Counted from the stretch's first letter, positions 8,884 through 17,575 are shown. The stretch: 64,000 nt of DNA from Comamonadaceae bacterium (GCA_947372865.1 CANBVJ010000006.1:1-64000); one strand, 5' to 3'. Translations and numbers: made by a program. Notes: a model not told the origin generated them from the letters alone.

Positions 8884-8906
8884 GGAAACGATTGAAAGGC
8901 TGAATT

Positions 8907-10352
8907 ATGAACTTTGAACTCAAACCCCTGGATCTGATTGGCGCCGCCGACGAAAAAGCCGACCTTTTGGTGCTGTTGGTGTCCAAGGATTTCAAGGCCG
9001 CCAAGGGCGATTTGTCCACGCTGATTGCCAGCGCCCTCAAGTCCGGCGACTTGGAAGCCGCCGCCGGCAAATGCCTGTCCTTGTACCGCCCGCTCCAGGC
9101 CGCCGCAGTGCGCGTGGTGCTGGCGCAGGTAGCCGATGGCGGCGCGCGCGCCACCCGCTCCGCCGTATTGGCGGCGGTGGCGGCCGCCAAATCGCCTGCT
9201 TTGAAGAAACTGGTGCTCTGTTTTGCCGCGCCCGCCCAAGAAGAGGCCGTGCGCGCCGCCGTGAACGCCGTTGCGGAGGCTACTTACAGTTACACCGCCA
9301 CCAAGTCCAAGCCGCAGCCACGCACCTTGCTCAAGGCCACCATCGGCGTGCCCAACGCATCTGACGTGGCGGCCACCTTCGAGCGTGCCGTAGCCATCGT
9401 GGCCGGCGTCGAATTGGCCAAGGAATGGGCCAACCGCCCGGCCAACCACGCCACGCCCCGGCATCTTGGCGAGGCGGCCCAGGCGCTGGCACAGCATGCC
9501 AAGATCAGTTGCGAAGTGCTCGGCCCCAAAGAAGTGGCCAAATTGCGCATGGGCTCCTTCATGGCCGTGGCGCAGGGCTCGGACCAACCGCTGCGCTTTA
9601 TCGTGCTGCGCTATAGCGGCGCGGCCAAAAGCAAGGCGCCCACCGTGCTGGTGGGCAAAGGCATCACCTTTGACAGCGGCGGCATCTCCATCAAGCCTGC
9701 GGGCGAGATGGACGAGATGAAGTTCGACATGTCGGGCGCGGCCAGCGTGCTGGGCACCTTCAAAACCTTGTCGCTGCTCAAGCCCGCCATCAACGTGGTG
9801 GGGCTGATCCCCGCCTGCGAAAACCTGATCAACGGCCGCGCCGTCAAGCCGGGGGACGTGGTCACCAGCATGAGCGGCCAGACCATCGAGATCCTTAACA
9901 CCGACGCCGAGGGCCGTTTGGTGCTGTGTGACGCTTTGACCTATGCCGAACGCTTCAAGCCGCGCGCGGTGGTCGACATTGCCACCCTGACTGGGGCGTG
10001 CGTGGTGGCGCTGGGAGCGGTGCGCAGCGGCATGTTCTCGGCCAACGACGGTTTGGCGACCAGCCTGGCCGCCGCCGGCGACCGTTCGCAAGACCTGTGC
10101 TGGCGCCTGCCGCTGGACGAGGAATACGCCGAAGGACTGAAATCCAGCTTTGCCGACGTGGCCAATATTGGCGGACGGGCCGGCGGGGCGATCACGGCGG
10201 CCAAGTTTTTGCAGCGCTTCACCGAGAAATTCTCCTGGGCGCATCTGGACATTGCCGGCAGCGCCTGGAAAAGCGGTGCAGCCAAAGGCGCGACCGGCCG
10301 TCCGGTCGGCCTGCTTGTGGAATTTTTGCTGGCCCAGGCGCAAGACAAGTGA
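8907..10352 (+). CDS. pepA: Leucyl aminopeptidase PepA (M17 family)
   Basis: A 481-residue cytosolic M17 metallo-aminopeptidase that removes N-terminal residues from peptides, using two metal ions. Metal and catalytic motifs are intact: [16 protein letters not shown] (Lys and Asp ligands), [13 protein letters not shown], and the family signature [10 protein letters not shown]. The N-terminal macro-like domain covers about residues 1-160. In E. coli PepA also binds DNA as a recombination and repressor protein; whether this one does is not visible. The gene overlaps holC by 4 bp, implying coupled translation. Confidence 0.95.
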   Translation: MNFELKPLDLIGAADEKADLLVLLVSKDFKAAKGDLSTLIASALKSGDLEAAAGKCLSLYRPLQAAAVRVVLAQVADGGARATRSAVLAAVAAAKSPALKKLVLCFAAPAQEEAVRAAVNAVAEATYSYTATKSKPQPRTLLKATIGVPNASDVAATFERAVAIVAGVELAKEWANRPANHATPRHLGEAAQALAQHAKISCEVLGPKEVAKLRMGSFMAVAQGSDQPLRFIVLRYSGAAKSKAPTVLVGKGITFDSGGISIKPAGEMDEMKFDMSGAASVLGTFKTLSLLKPAINVVGLIPACENLINGRAVKPGDVVTSMSGQTIEILNTDAEGRLVLCDALTYAERFKPRAVVDIATLTGACVVALGAVRSGMFSANDGLATSLAAAGDRSQDLCWRLPLDEEYAEGLKSSFADVANIGGRAGGAITAAKFLQRFTEKFSWAHLDIAGSAWKSGAAKGATGRPVGLLVEFLLAQAQDK

Positions 10353-10795
10353 CGCCAGCGGCGACCGAAGTCGCTTTCCATTTCGGTGCGCCCGACAAGG
10401 TGGCCTACGCCACCCGCCTGCTGCGCAAGGCGGTTGGTGCCGGTGCGCGCGTGCTGGTGCTGGGCGACGCTGAAATGTTGCAGCGTCTTGACGCTGCGCT
10501 CTGGGGCCTTGCCGCCACGGATTTTTTGCCCCATTGTTTTGCCAACGCCCCGGCACAAGCCTTGGCGCTGTCGCCCGTGCTGATGGCGGACGACGGCTTG
10601 GGCCCGCCGGGCGACGCGCCGGGTGTGCTGGTCAATCTGGGGGAGCGCATGCCCCTGGCGTTTGAGCGCCACCGGCGCGTCATTGAGGTCGTCAGTACCG
10701 ACGAGGGTGACCGCGCATTGGCCCGCCAGCGCTGGAAAACCTATACCGAGCGGGGCTTTTCCATTGTTCGGCACGACCTGCAACTGCGCAGCTAG
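10349..10795 (+). CDS. holC: DNA polymerase III subunit chi
   Basis: A 148-residue HolC homologue. The chi subunit links the polymerase III clamp loader to single-strand binding protein through psi. The GTG start at 10349 overlaps the pepA stop codon (GTGA), and the resulting protein begins [18 protein letters not shown]. The [19 protein letters not shown] region and the ending [16 protein letters not shown] are typical; the family is short and diverged, so the conserved pepA-holC order is an important part of the evidence. Confidence 0.9.
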   Translation: MTPAATEVAFHFGAPDKVAYATRLLRKAVGAGARVLVLGDAEMLQRLDAALWGLAATDFLPHCFANAPAQALALSPVLMADDGLGPPGDAPGVLVNLGERMPLAFERHRRVIEVVSTDEGDRALARQRWKTYTERGFSIVRHDLQLRS

Positions 10796-10816
10796 CGCCA
10801 ATTTTCTTAATTGGCG
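10796..10816. terminator. Hairpin after holC
   Basis: CGCCAATT (10796-10803) and AATTGGCG (10809-10816) form a perfect 8-bp stem with a 5-base loop, directly after the holC stop. No T tract follows, so it may be an RNA-stabilising hairpin rather than an intrinsic terminator. Confidence 0.4.
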
Positions 10817-10964
10817 GTGCGGGCTGGCGCATACGCCGTTCGGACCAAAAATGCTAGCCAACTTGGGGGCTTCCCTATGTCAAAACCTGGTAATTTGAGG
10901 TATGGTTACGCCCGTTGAACTTTGGTTCACCAATTTTTGTCGTTTATTTATCTTTGGAGTTTTT

Positions 10965-12152
10965 ATGCAATTCAAATTCAAGAGCGCTTTGACCGTTTTG
11001 GCCGCAGCTTCTCTGCTCGTCGCTTGCGGTAAGAAGGAAGAAGCCGCCGCTCCAGCCGCAGCTCCTGCTGCGTCTGCAGACCCAGTGGTGAAAATCGGCC
11101 ACGTTGGCCCCACCAGCGGCGCGATCGCGCACTTGGGCAAGGACAATGAAAACGGCGCCATCATGGCCATCGAAGAACTCAACGCCGCTGGCGTGATGAT
11201 CGACGGCAAGAAAGTCAAACTCGAGCTGATGGCCGAAGACGACGCTGCCGATCCAAAGCAAGGCACCGCTGTTGCCCAAAAATTGGCTGATGCCAAGGTT
11301 GCAGGTGTAATCGGTCACCTGAACTCCGGTACCACCATCCCCGCTTCCAAGATTTACAGCGACGCGGGCATCCCCCAAATCTCTCCTTCTGCCACCAACC
11401 CCAAGTACACCCGCCAAGGCTTCAAGACCGCCTTCCGCGTGGTGGCTGACGACGTTCAACTCGGCAGCACCCTGGGCAAGTACGCCGTGGGCACGCTCAA
11501 AGGCAAGGCGATTGCTGTGATCGATGACCGTACCGCTTACGGCCAAGGCGTGGCTGAAGAGTTCGTCAAGGCCGTGGAAGCAGCCGGCGGCAAAGTGGTG
11601 GCCAAAGAGTTCACCACAGACAAAGCCACCGACTTCAACTCCATCCTGACCACCATCAAGGGCAAAAAGCCTGACGTCGTGTTCTTCGGCGGTATGGACG
11701 CTGTTGCAGGCCCCATGCTCAAGCAAATGAAATCCTTGGGCATCAAGGCCAAGTTCATGGGCGGCGACGGCATCTGCTCCACCGAGCTGGTCAAGCTCGC
11801 TGGCGACGCTGTGAGCGACGACCAAGTGTTCTGCGCTGAAGCCGGTGGTGTCGAAGGCGAAGCCAAAGCAGGCATGGACGACTTCAAAGCCAAGTTCAAG
11901 ACCAAGTTTGGCGCTGACGTTCAAGTCTACGCACCCTACGTCTATGACTCGGTCAAGATCATGGTTGCTGCCATGGTTGCCGCCAAGTCGTCTGACCCAG
12001 CCAAGTACCTGCCCGTGTTGGCTGCTACCAAAGACTTCAAGGGCGTGACTGGCCCCATCTCCTTTGACGAAAAGGGCGACATCCTGAACGGTGCCTTGAC
12101 CCTCAAGACCATCAAGGGCGGCGCTCTGACCACGATCGCAGTGATCCGCTAA
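10965..12152 (+). CDS. Branched-chain amino acid ABC transporter substrate-binding lipoprotein (LivK-like)
   Basis: A 395-residue periplasmic binding protein of the Leu/Ile/Val (peripla_BP_6) family. The ATG at 10965 has a GGAG ribosome-binding site at 10957 and yields a lipoprotein signal peptide with lipobox LLVAC (Cys21), so the mature protein is lipid-anchored, then an Ala/Lys/Glu/Pro linker. The binding domain starts near residue 40 with VVKIGHVGPTSGAIAHLGKD and includes IGHLNSGTTIPASKIY. It stands alone, 17 kb from livHMGF, so it could serve that permease or another. The first 12 residues after the lipid Cys match those of the unrelated PotF1 lipoprotein in this window. Confidence 0.92.
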   Translation: MQFKFKSALTVLAAASLLVACGKKEEAAAPAAAPAASADPVVKIGHVGPTSGAIAHLGKDNENGAIMAIEELNAAGVMIDGKKVKLELMAEDDAADPKQGTAVAQKLADAKVAGVIGHLNSGTTIPASKIYSDAGIPQISPSATNPKYTRQGFKTAFRVVADDVQLGSTLGKYAVGTLKGKAIAVIDDRTAYGQGVAEEFVKAVEAAGGKVVAKEFTTDKATDFNSILTTIKGKKPDVVFFGGMDAVAGPMLKQMKSLGIKAKFMGGDGICSTELVKLAGDAVSDDQVFCAEAGGVEGEAKAGMDDFKAKFKTKFGADVQVYAPYVYDSVKIMVAAMVAAKSSDPAKYLPVLAATKDFKGVTGPISFDEKGDILNGALTLKTIKGGALTTIAVIR

Positions 12153-12184
12153 TCAGCGTATCTCCGCGATCCGTCGGATCCTAG

Positions 12185-12213
12185 AAAAAGCCCACGCAAG
12201 TGGGCTTTTTTTT
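12185..12213 (+). terminator. Intrinsic terminator after the LivK-like gene
   Basis: AAAAAGCCCAC (12185-12195), loop GCAA, GTGGGCTTTTT (12200-12210) and a continuing T tract to 12213. It is a strong hairpin 32 bp after the stop codon. Confidence 0.9.
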
Positions 12214-12278
12214 GCCCCTATTTTGGGCAAGAAGGGCATCGAATGCAGGTTCAGCCAGAAACAAGGCCGTTTGCAGGT

Positions 12279-12284
12279 TAAAAT
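12279..12284 (+). promoter_or_regulatory. Possible -10 box for tRNA-Ser
   Basis: TAAAAT at 12279-12284 lies 10 bp before the mature tRNA 5' end, in the gap between the upstream terminator and the tRNA. I see no convincing -35 at 16-18 bp, so this is weak. Confidence 0.3.
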
Positions 12285-12294
12285 CAGCGGTTCT

Positions 12295-12384
12295 GGAGAG
12301 GTGGATGAGCGGTTTAAGTCACACGCCTGGAAAGCGTGCGAGGGGTAAAACCCTCCGCGGGTTCGAATCCCGCCTTCTCCGCCA
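12295..12384 (+). tRNA. tRNA-Ser(GGA)
   Basis: A 90-nt class II tRNA. The acceptor arms GGAGAGG and CTTCTCC pair (one G-U). The anticodon stem CACGC/GCGTG encloses the loop CTGGAAA, with anticodon GGA at 12329-12331, reading UCC/UCU serine codons. A long variable arm (GCGAGGGGTAAAACCCTCCGC) is typical of tRNA-Ser. The T-loop is TTCGAAT. The 3' CCA is encoded at 12382-12384. Confidence 0.96.
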
Positions 12385-12394
12385 GAAGTAAACG

Positions 12395-12425
12395 AAAAAA
12401 CGGACCCCTCGGGGTCCGTTTTTTT
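12395..12425 (+). terminator. Intrinsic terminator after tRNA-Ser
   Basis: AAAAAACGGACCCC (12395-12408), loop TC, GGGGTCCGTTTTTTT (12411-12425). It is a perfect stem with a T tract, 10 bp after the tRNA CCA. Confidence 0.92.
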
Positions 12426-12565
12426 ATGGGCGCCGTATGCTGTCATGTCACTTTGCCAGCAGCCTTCTGGGTTAGAAATGTTGCAACGCAGCGGCGGTGT
12501 CGCAATTAGTCCGTACACTTCGCGCTCGCCCTATTTTTACTGGACATCTGCTGGAGCGCCCTCTG

Positions 12566-14836
12566 ATGAAGTTTCGTTTCCCCATCATCATTATTGATGA
12601 AGACTTTCGCTCGGAAAACACCTCGGGCTTGGGCATTCGCGCCTTGGCCCAGGCCATTGAGTCCGAGGGCTTCGAAGTATTGGGCGTCACCAGCTACGGC
12701 GACCTGAGCCAGTTTGCGCAGCAGCAAAGCCGCGCCAGCGCGTTTATCTTGTCGATTGACGACGAAGAGTTCACCCCCGGCCCGGACCTGGACCCCGCGG
12801 TTTTGAACCTGCGCCACTTCATTGAAGAAGTGCGCCGCAAGAACCTCGACGTGCCTATTTACGTGTACGGCGAGACCAAAACCAGCCGCCACATTCCCAA
12901 TGGCATCCTGCGCGAGCTGCACGGTTTTATTCATATGTTTGAGGACACGCCGGAATTTGTGGCCCGCCACATCATCCGCGAGGCCAAAAGTTACCTTGAG
13001 GGCGTGCAGCCGCCGTTCTTCAAGGCGCTGTTGGACTATGCCGAAGACGGCTCGTATTCCTGGCATTGCCCCGGTCACTCGGGTGGCGTGGCGTTTTTGA
13101 AGAGCCCAGTGGGGCAGATGTTCCACCAGTTTTTTGGTGAAAACATGCTGCGCGCCGACGTCTGCAATTCGGTCGAAGAACTCGGCCAGTTGCTCGACCA
13201 CGACGGCGCCATTGGTGCGAGCGAGCGCAATGCCGCGCGCATCTTTAACGCCGACCACTGCTTTTTTGTGACCAACGGCACCAGCACCAGCAACAAAATG
13301 GTCTGGCACCATACGGTGGCGCCTGGCGATGTGGTGGTGGTGGACCGCAACTGCCACAAGTCCATCCTGCACGCCATCATCATGACCGGATCGGTTCCGG
13401 TGTTCCTCAAACCCACGCGCAACCACTTTGGCATCATCGGCCCCATTCCGCAAAGTGAGTTTGAGCCCGCCGCCATCCAGGCCAAGATCAAGGCCAACCC
13501 GCTGCTCAAGGGTGTGGACGCCAAAAACGTCAAGCCCCGCGTGCTGACCATCACCCAGTCCACCTACGACGGCGTGTTGTACAACACCGAAACGGTGAAA
13601 AACATGGTGGACGGTTATGTGGAAAACATCCACTTTGACGAAGCCTGGCTGCCCCACGCCGCCTTCCACCCGTTTTACGGCACCTACCACGCCATGGGCA
13701 AAAAGCGCGCGCGCCCCAAGCACGCCATGGTGTATTCCACGCAGTCCATCCACAAGCTGCTGGCGGGTATCAGCCAGGCCAGCCACGTGCTGGTGCAAGA
13801 CTCGCAAACCGTCAAGCTTGACCGGCACCTGTTCAATGAGGCTTACCTCATGCACACGTCCACCAGCCCGCAGTACAGCATCATTGCCAGTTGCGACGTG
13901 GCTGCGGCCATGATGGAGCCGCCCGGCGGCACCGCGCTGGTGGAGGAAAGCATTGCCGAAGCGCTGGACTTTCGCCGCGCCATGCGCAAGGTGGACGAGG
14001 AATATGGCGACGACTGGTGGTTTAAGGTCTGGGGCCCGGACAAACTGGCCGATGAAGGCATTGGCCGCGCCACCGACTGGGTGCTCAAGGCCGAAGGCAA
14101 GAGCGTCAAGGCTAACTGGCACGGCTTTGGCAAGATGGCCGCTGGCTTCAATATGCTCGACCCAATCAAGGCGACCATCGTCACGCCGGGCATGGATTTG
14201 AACGGAAAATTCGCCAAGACCGGCATTCCGGCCAGCATCGTGACCAAGTTTTTGGCCGAACACGGCGTGGTGGTTGAGAAAACCGGCCTGTACAGCTTCT
14301 TCATCATGTTCACCATCGGCATCACCAAGGGCCGCTGGAACAGCATGCTCACGGCCTTGCAGCAGTTCAAGGACGATTACGACAAAAACCAGCCCATGTG
14401 GCGCATCCTGCCGGAGTTCTGCAAGAAGCATCCGCGCTACGAAAAAATGGGCCTGGCCGATCTGTGCCAGCACCTGCACGCGCTGTACGCCAAATACGAC
14501 ATCGCGCGCCTGACCACGGACATGTACCTGAGCGACCTGACCCCGGCCATGAAGCCCAGCGACGCCTACGCCCACATTGCGCTGCGCAAAACCGAGCGCG
14601 TGGAGATTGACCACTTGGAAGGCCGCATCACCGTAGGCCTGGTTACGCCCTACCCACCGGGCATTCCTTTGCTGATTCCGGGCGAAGTGTTCAACAAGAA
14701 GATCGTGGACTACCTCAAGTTCTCCCGCGAGTTCAACACCCAGTGCCCCGGTTTTGAGACCGACATCCACGGCCTAGTGGAAGAAGAGGGCGCTGACGGC
14801 AAGAAGCATTATTTTGCGGATTGCGTGCGCGGCTAA
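12566..14836 (+). CDS. Orn/Lys/Arg decarboxylase, PLP-dependent (probably arginine or lysine decarboxylase)
   Basis: A 756-residue fold-type I decarboxylase of the large acid-inducible AdiA/CadA/SpeC family. Domains in order: an N-terminal wing/response-regulator-like domain (about 1-130, beginning MKFRFPIIIIDEDF), the PLP-binding core (about 135-580) and a C-terminal domain. The Schiff-base lysine is Lys397 in STQSIHKLLAGISQASH. Other core motifs are HCPGHSGG, TNGTSTSNK and HFDEAWLPHA. The ATG at 12566 is preferred over upstream codons because the protein then starts at the conserved beta-strand. If it decarboxylates arginine, the product agmatine is the substrate of the agmatinase-like enzyme at 53709; lysine or ornithine specificity cannot be excluded from sequence alone. 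Confidence 0.88.
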   Translation: MKFRFPIIIIDEDFRSENTSGLGIRALAQAIESEGFEVLGVTSYGDLSQFAQQQSRASAFILSIDDEEFTPGPDLDPAVLNLRHFIEEVRRKNLDVPIYVYGETKTSRHIPNGILRELHGFIHMFEDTPEFVARHIIREAKSYLEGVQPPFFKALLDYAEDGSYSWHCPGHSGGVAFLKSPVGQMFHQFFGENMLRADVCNSVEELGQLLDHDGAIGASERNAARIFNADHCFFVTNGTSTSNKMVWHHTVAPGDVVVVDRNCHKSILHAIIMTGSVPVFLKPTRNHFGIIGPIPQSEFEPAAIQAKIKANPLLKGVDAKNVKPRVLTITQSTYDGVLYNTETVKNMVDGYVENIHFDEAWLPHAAFHPFYGTYHAMGKKRARPKHAMVYSTQSIHKLLAGISQASHVLVQDSQTVKLDRHLFNEAYLMHTSTSPQYSIIASCDVAAAMMEPPGGTALVEESIAEALDFRRAMRKVDEEYGDDWWFKVWGPDKLADEGIGRATDWVLKAEGKSVKANWHGFGKMAAGFNMLDPIKATIVTPGMDLNGKFAKTGIPASIVTKFLAEHGVVVEKTGLYSFFIMFTIGITKGRWNSMLTALQQFKDDYDKNQPMWRILPEFCKKHPRYEKMGLADLCQHLHALYAKYDIARLTTDMYLSDLTPAMKPSDAYAHIALRKTERVEIDHLEGRITVGLVTPYPPGIPLLIPGEVFNKKIVDYLKFSREFNTQCPGFETDIHGLVEEEGADGKKHYFADCVRG

Positions 14837-14907
14837 ATTACCGTGTGAAACGAATGCGTGCGCGCAGCGGGTAACCCTAGCCCGGTTTTCATTTTTTGGT
14901 AGGTGTG

Positions 14908-15432
14908 ATGTGTCAGGCGACGGGCTGGAGCATGGGCGTGTACGGTGGCCCGTATTACGACACCGAGCCTGCAGGTTTTACACAGGGCAACGCCCAATTT
15001 CAAAACCAGTACGTGGTGGCGCTCAATATCACCAAGACGGTGTGGCGCGCGCCAACATGGCTGCTGTCTTTGGAGATTGACGCCGTGGTGGGTCAGCAGT
15101 TTGGCCAGGCCAGCCTGACCGAAATTGCTGTAGCACCGGTGTTGCACTGGAGCCGCTTTCCCTGGAATCACCTGCTACAAACCGACTTTCGCACCGGGCC
15201 GCTTGGCATTTCGTACACCACCGATGTGGGGCCTTTTGAGCGTGGATCCGACGGGCAGGGCAGCCGCTGGTTGAACTTTCTGATGCTGGAATTGGCGTTC
15301 TCACGCCCGCAGGACAAATCCAAGGAGGTGTTCGTCCGCCTGCACCACCGATGTGCTGTTTACGACCTGCTCAATACCTACGGCGCCAATGGCGAGGACT
15401 TTCTGGTCTTCGGCTACGGAAAGCACTTTTAA
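14908..15432 (+). CDS. Putative outer membrane beta-barrel protein (acyloxyacyl hydrolase-like), possibly 5'-degenerate
   Basis: A frame of about 174 residues with the alternating polar/hydrophobic pattern and aromatic girdle residues of a small beta-barrel. It ends with FLVFGYGKHF, a terminal aromatic typical of BAM-inserted barrels. The segment VRLHHRCAVYDLL near the C-terminus resembles the His region of PagL-type lipid A deacylases (weak, from memory of the family). No signal peptide can be found: the first ATG is at 14908, a TTG is 12 bp earlier, and an in-frame TAG lies at 14878. Either the N-terminal part has been lost or the gene is no longer functional. It lies 71 bp after the decarboxylase gene. 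Confidence 0.5.
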   Translation: MCQATGWSMGVYGGPYYDTEPAGFTQGNAQFQNQYVVALNITKTVWRAPTWLLSLEIDAVVGQQFGQASLTEIAVAPVLHWSRFPWNHLLQTDFRTGPLGISYTTDVGPFERGSDGQGSRWLNFLMLELAFSRPQDKSKEVFVRLHHRCAVYDLLNTYGANGEDFLVFGYGKHF

Positions 15433-15473
15433 ACTGCCTAACATGGGGTTTAAACAGCAGCGGGAAGCACACT

Positions 15474-16403
15474 TTGCAGAACGAAGTCAGCGGCGCAGCA
15501 ACGCGCAATCAGGGGCGAGTCACCGCGATTGCGCTGGCCATGCTGCTCGAAGCCGCCATGGTCGTGAGCTGGAGCGGCGGCTTTGTCGGCATTCGCTTTG
15601 CCATCGACTACGCACCCCTCTTTTCGATCTTGCTGTGGCGCAGCCTCATGTCCGGGGTGTTGCTGCTGCCCATCGCGTTGGCAATGGGCCCCCGGCTGCG
15701 GTCCAAGGAGGTGTTTTCTCAAATGGCTTTTGGTGCGCTGGCCATGTCTGGCTACCTGGGCTGCTTTGCATTCGCCATTTCGCTGGGCGTGCCGACCGGC
15801 ATCGTTGCGCTGATTACCGACATGCTGCCGCTGATAGTGGCGTTTTTGTCCTGGCCGGTACTGGGGCAGGCCTTGTCCGGGCGGCAGTGGGCGGGCACGC
15901 TGATCGGCTTGCTTGGAGTCATCGTCGCATCGGGCATTTCAACCCGCACCGGCGATGTGCCGCTGTGGTCCTACCTGTTGCCCGTGTTGGGTACGGCGTC
16001 GCTGGCGCTGGCTACCTTGCTGCAAAACAGCAGCGCGTCCAACACCATGCCGGTCTACCAAAAGCTGTGCATTCAGTGTCTTGCCGCTGCCGCAATTTTC
16101 GCCATTCCAGCGTGGCGCGAGGGCAGTGTGCTGCCGGTGTTCAACGCTGGTTTCATCGGCGGTGTGCTGTGGCTGGTCTTTGTGGCCACTTTCGGCGCCT
16201 GGGGCTTGTATTACCTGGCGTTGCGCCACACCTCGGCCGCCCGGGTCACGGCTGTGCTGTACCTGAGCCCGCCAGTCACCATGATCTGGGCCTGGGTCAT
16301 GTTCAACGAGCCCCTGTCCTGGGCCATGGCGGTTGGCATGTTCATTTCGCTGGTAGGGATTGTCATTTTTGCCCGGGCGCAAAAGCCCTTGTCCGCCAAG
16401 TAA
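15474..16403 (+). CDS. EamA-family (DMT superfamily) transporter
   Basis: A drug/metabolite transporter with about ten predicted membrane helices formed by two EamA repeats (about residues 22-155 and 165-305). The motif VVSWSGGFVGIRFAIDYAP near residue 30 and YLSPPVTMIWAWVMFNEPLS near residue 265 are typical of the two repeats. The start is uncertain: TTG at 15474 has GGGAAG 8 bp upstream and gives 309 residues, the normal length; ATG at 15540 would cut close to the first helix. Substrate cannot be predicted. It is one of three EamA genes in this window, and they are not closely alike. Confidence 0.82.
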   Translation: MQNEVSGAATRNQGRVTAIALAMLLEAAMVVSWSGGFVGIRFAIDYAPLFSILLWRSLMSGVLLLPIALAMGPRLRSKEVFSQMAFGALAMSGYLGCFAFAISLGVPTGIVALITDMLPLIVAFLSWPVLGQALSGRQWAGTLIGLLGVIVASGISTRTGDVPLWSYLLPVLGTASLALATLLQNSSASNTMPVYQKLCIQCLAAAAIFAIPAWREGSVLPVFNAGFIGGVLWLVFVATFGAWGLYYLALRHTSAARVTAVLYLSPPVTMIWAWVMFNEPLSWAMAVGMFISLVGIVIFARAQKPLSAK

Positions 16404-16454
16404 TCCCCGGGCAAGCAGTGCGATCCGCGCCGCTCGCCAACCCACCCAGCGGGC

Positions 16455-16480
16455 AAAAAAAGAGCGCCTACAAGGCGCTC
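16455..16480 (-). terminator. fabI terminator
   Basis: Read on the minus strand, GAGCGCC-TTGTA-GGCGCTC is followed by seven T (16461 down to 16455). It lies 35 bp after the fabI stop. Confidence 0.85.
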
Positions 16481-16514
16481 ATTCACAGACATCGGAGCAA
16501 AAGCCCCGAAACCC

Positions 16515-17297
16515 TCATTCGCTGGTCACACCCATGGTCTTGCTGTAGCCGCCGTCCACATAGGTGATCTCGGCGGTCACGCCGCTGGCCAGGTCGCTCA
16601 GCAGGAAGGCTGCTACGTTGCCGACGTCTTCGGTGGTCACGTTGCGGCGGATGGGCGAGGCGGCGGCCACCATGCCCAGCAACTTGCCAAAGTCCTTGAT
16701 GCCGCTGGCCGCCAGTGTCTTGATGGGGCCCGCGCTGATACCGTTGACGCGAATGTCCTTAGATCCCACGGCTTCAGCCAGGTAGCGCACCGACGATTCC
16801 AGCGACGCCTTGGCTAGACCCATGGTGTTGTAGTTAGGGATGATGCGCTCGGCGCCCAGGTAGGTCAGCGTCAGCAGCGCGGATTTGGGGTTCAGGTAGG
16901 GCAGCGCCGCCTTGGCCATGGCCGGAAAACTGTAAGCGCTAATGTCGTGCGCAATTTTGAAGCCCTCGCGGCTAAGACCGTCCAAAAAGTTGCCGGCAAT
17001 CGCCTCACGCGGGGCAAAGCCGATGCTGTGGACAAAGCCGTCAAAGGTGGGCCAGTGGGTGGCTAGGTCGGAAAACAGTTTGTCGATCTGCGCGTCGTCG
17101 CCCACGTCGCAGTCAAAGATCAACTTGGAGCCAAAGTCGGTGGCGAATTCGGTGATGCGGTCCTTGAAGCGCTCGCCCACGTAGCTGAATGCCAACTCGG
17201 CGCCTTGCGCGTGGCAGGCCTTGGCGATGCCGTAGGCGATGGAGCGGTTGGACAACACGCCGGTGATCAACAATTTCTTGCCTGCTAAAAAGCCCAT
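16515..17297 (-). CDS. fabI: Enoyl-[acyl-carrier-protein] reductase [NADH]
   Basis: A 260-residue short-chain dehydrogenase catalysing the last step of each fatty acid elongation cycle. The N-terminus [19 protein letters not shown] is the NAD-binding region. Catalytic residues fall at exactly the E. coli FabI numbers: Tyr146 (TYLGAE), Tyr156 and Lys163 (YNTMGLAK), the Y-x6-K motif that separates FabI from classic SDRs with Y-x3-K. The gene is monocistronic, with its own terminator, and is divergent from the rimP operon across 278 bp. Confidence 0.96.
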   Translation of the reverse strand: MGFLAGKKLLITGVLSNRSIAYGIAKACHAQGAELAFSYVGERFKDRITEFATDFGSKLIFDCDVGDDAQIDKLFSDLATHWPTFDGFVHSIGFAPREAIAGNFLDGLSREGFKIAHDISAYSFPAMAKAALPYLNPKSALLTLTYLGAERIIPNYNTMGLAKASLESSVRYLAEAVGSKDIRVNGISAGPIKTLAASGIKDFGKLLGMVAAASPIRRNVTTEDVGNVAAFLLSDLASGVTAEITYVDGGYSKTMGVTSE

Positions 17298-17454
17298 GTC
17301 GGTCCTCTAATAAAAATTGAAAATTCTGGGCGGAATTGTCGCACGCGAATTTGTCCGTCCCGTGGGCGTTTTGGCAGCCGCCAAAGCCGTCTTCGCCTGC
17401 GCGTGCCGATACGAAAAGCCAAGAGAATCAACGCTCTTGAAGGCCTTTCTAGGC

Positions 17455-17460
17455 TACAAT
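17455..17460 (+). promoter_or_regulatory. Probable -10 box of the rimP-nusA operon
   Basis: TACAAT at 17455-17460 in the sequence AGGCTACAAT, 115 bp before rimP. No clear -35 is at 16-18 bp. Transcription would start near 17467, only about 10 nt before a terminator-type hairpin. Confidence 0.45.
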
Positions 17461-17475
17461 CCGACCTTCACGACC

Positions 17476-17508
17476 AAACGGGCGGGTATTTACCGCCCGT
17501 TTTTTTTG
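17476..17508 (+). terminator. Leader hairpin with T tract upstream of rimP
   Basis: AAACGGGCGG (17476-17485), loop GTATTTA, CCGCCCGTTT (17493-17502), and T to 17507. It has all features of an intrinsic terminator but lies between the presumed promoter and the first gene of an essential operon, so it may act as an attenuator. No tRNA gene (such as metY in enterics) is present in this 278-bp gap. Confidence 0.75.
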
Positions 17509-17575
17509 GTCGATTGTTTTTTGATGCCTTGCGCGCAAGCCCGGGGCATCGCTGGTTGAAACGGATTGAACTGAC

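Noticed and set aside
12506-14770. A 754-codon open frame on the minus strand, opposite the Orn/Lys/Arg decarboxylase gene
   Set aside because: It mirrors the decarboxylase, is rich in His, Val, Gly and Gln as expected from antisense reading of GC-biased codons, and shows no domain.
17298-17575. An initiator tRNA gene (metY) before rimP as in enteric bacteria
   Set aside because: No cloverleaf or TTCGA-type T-loop is present in the gap; only a promoter-like box and a hairpin.
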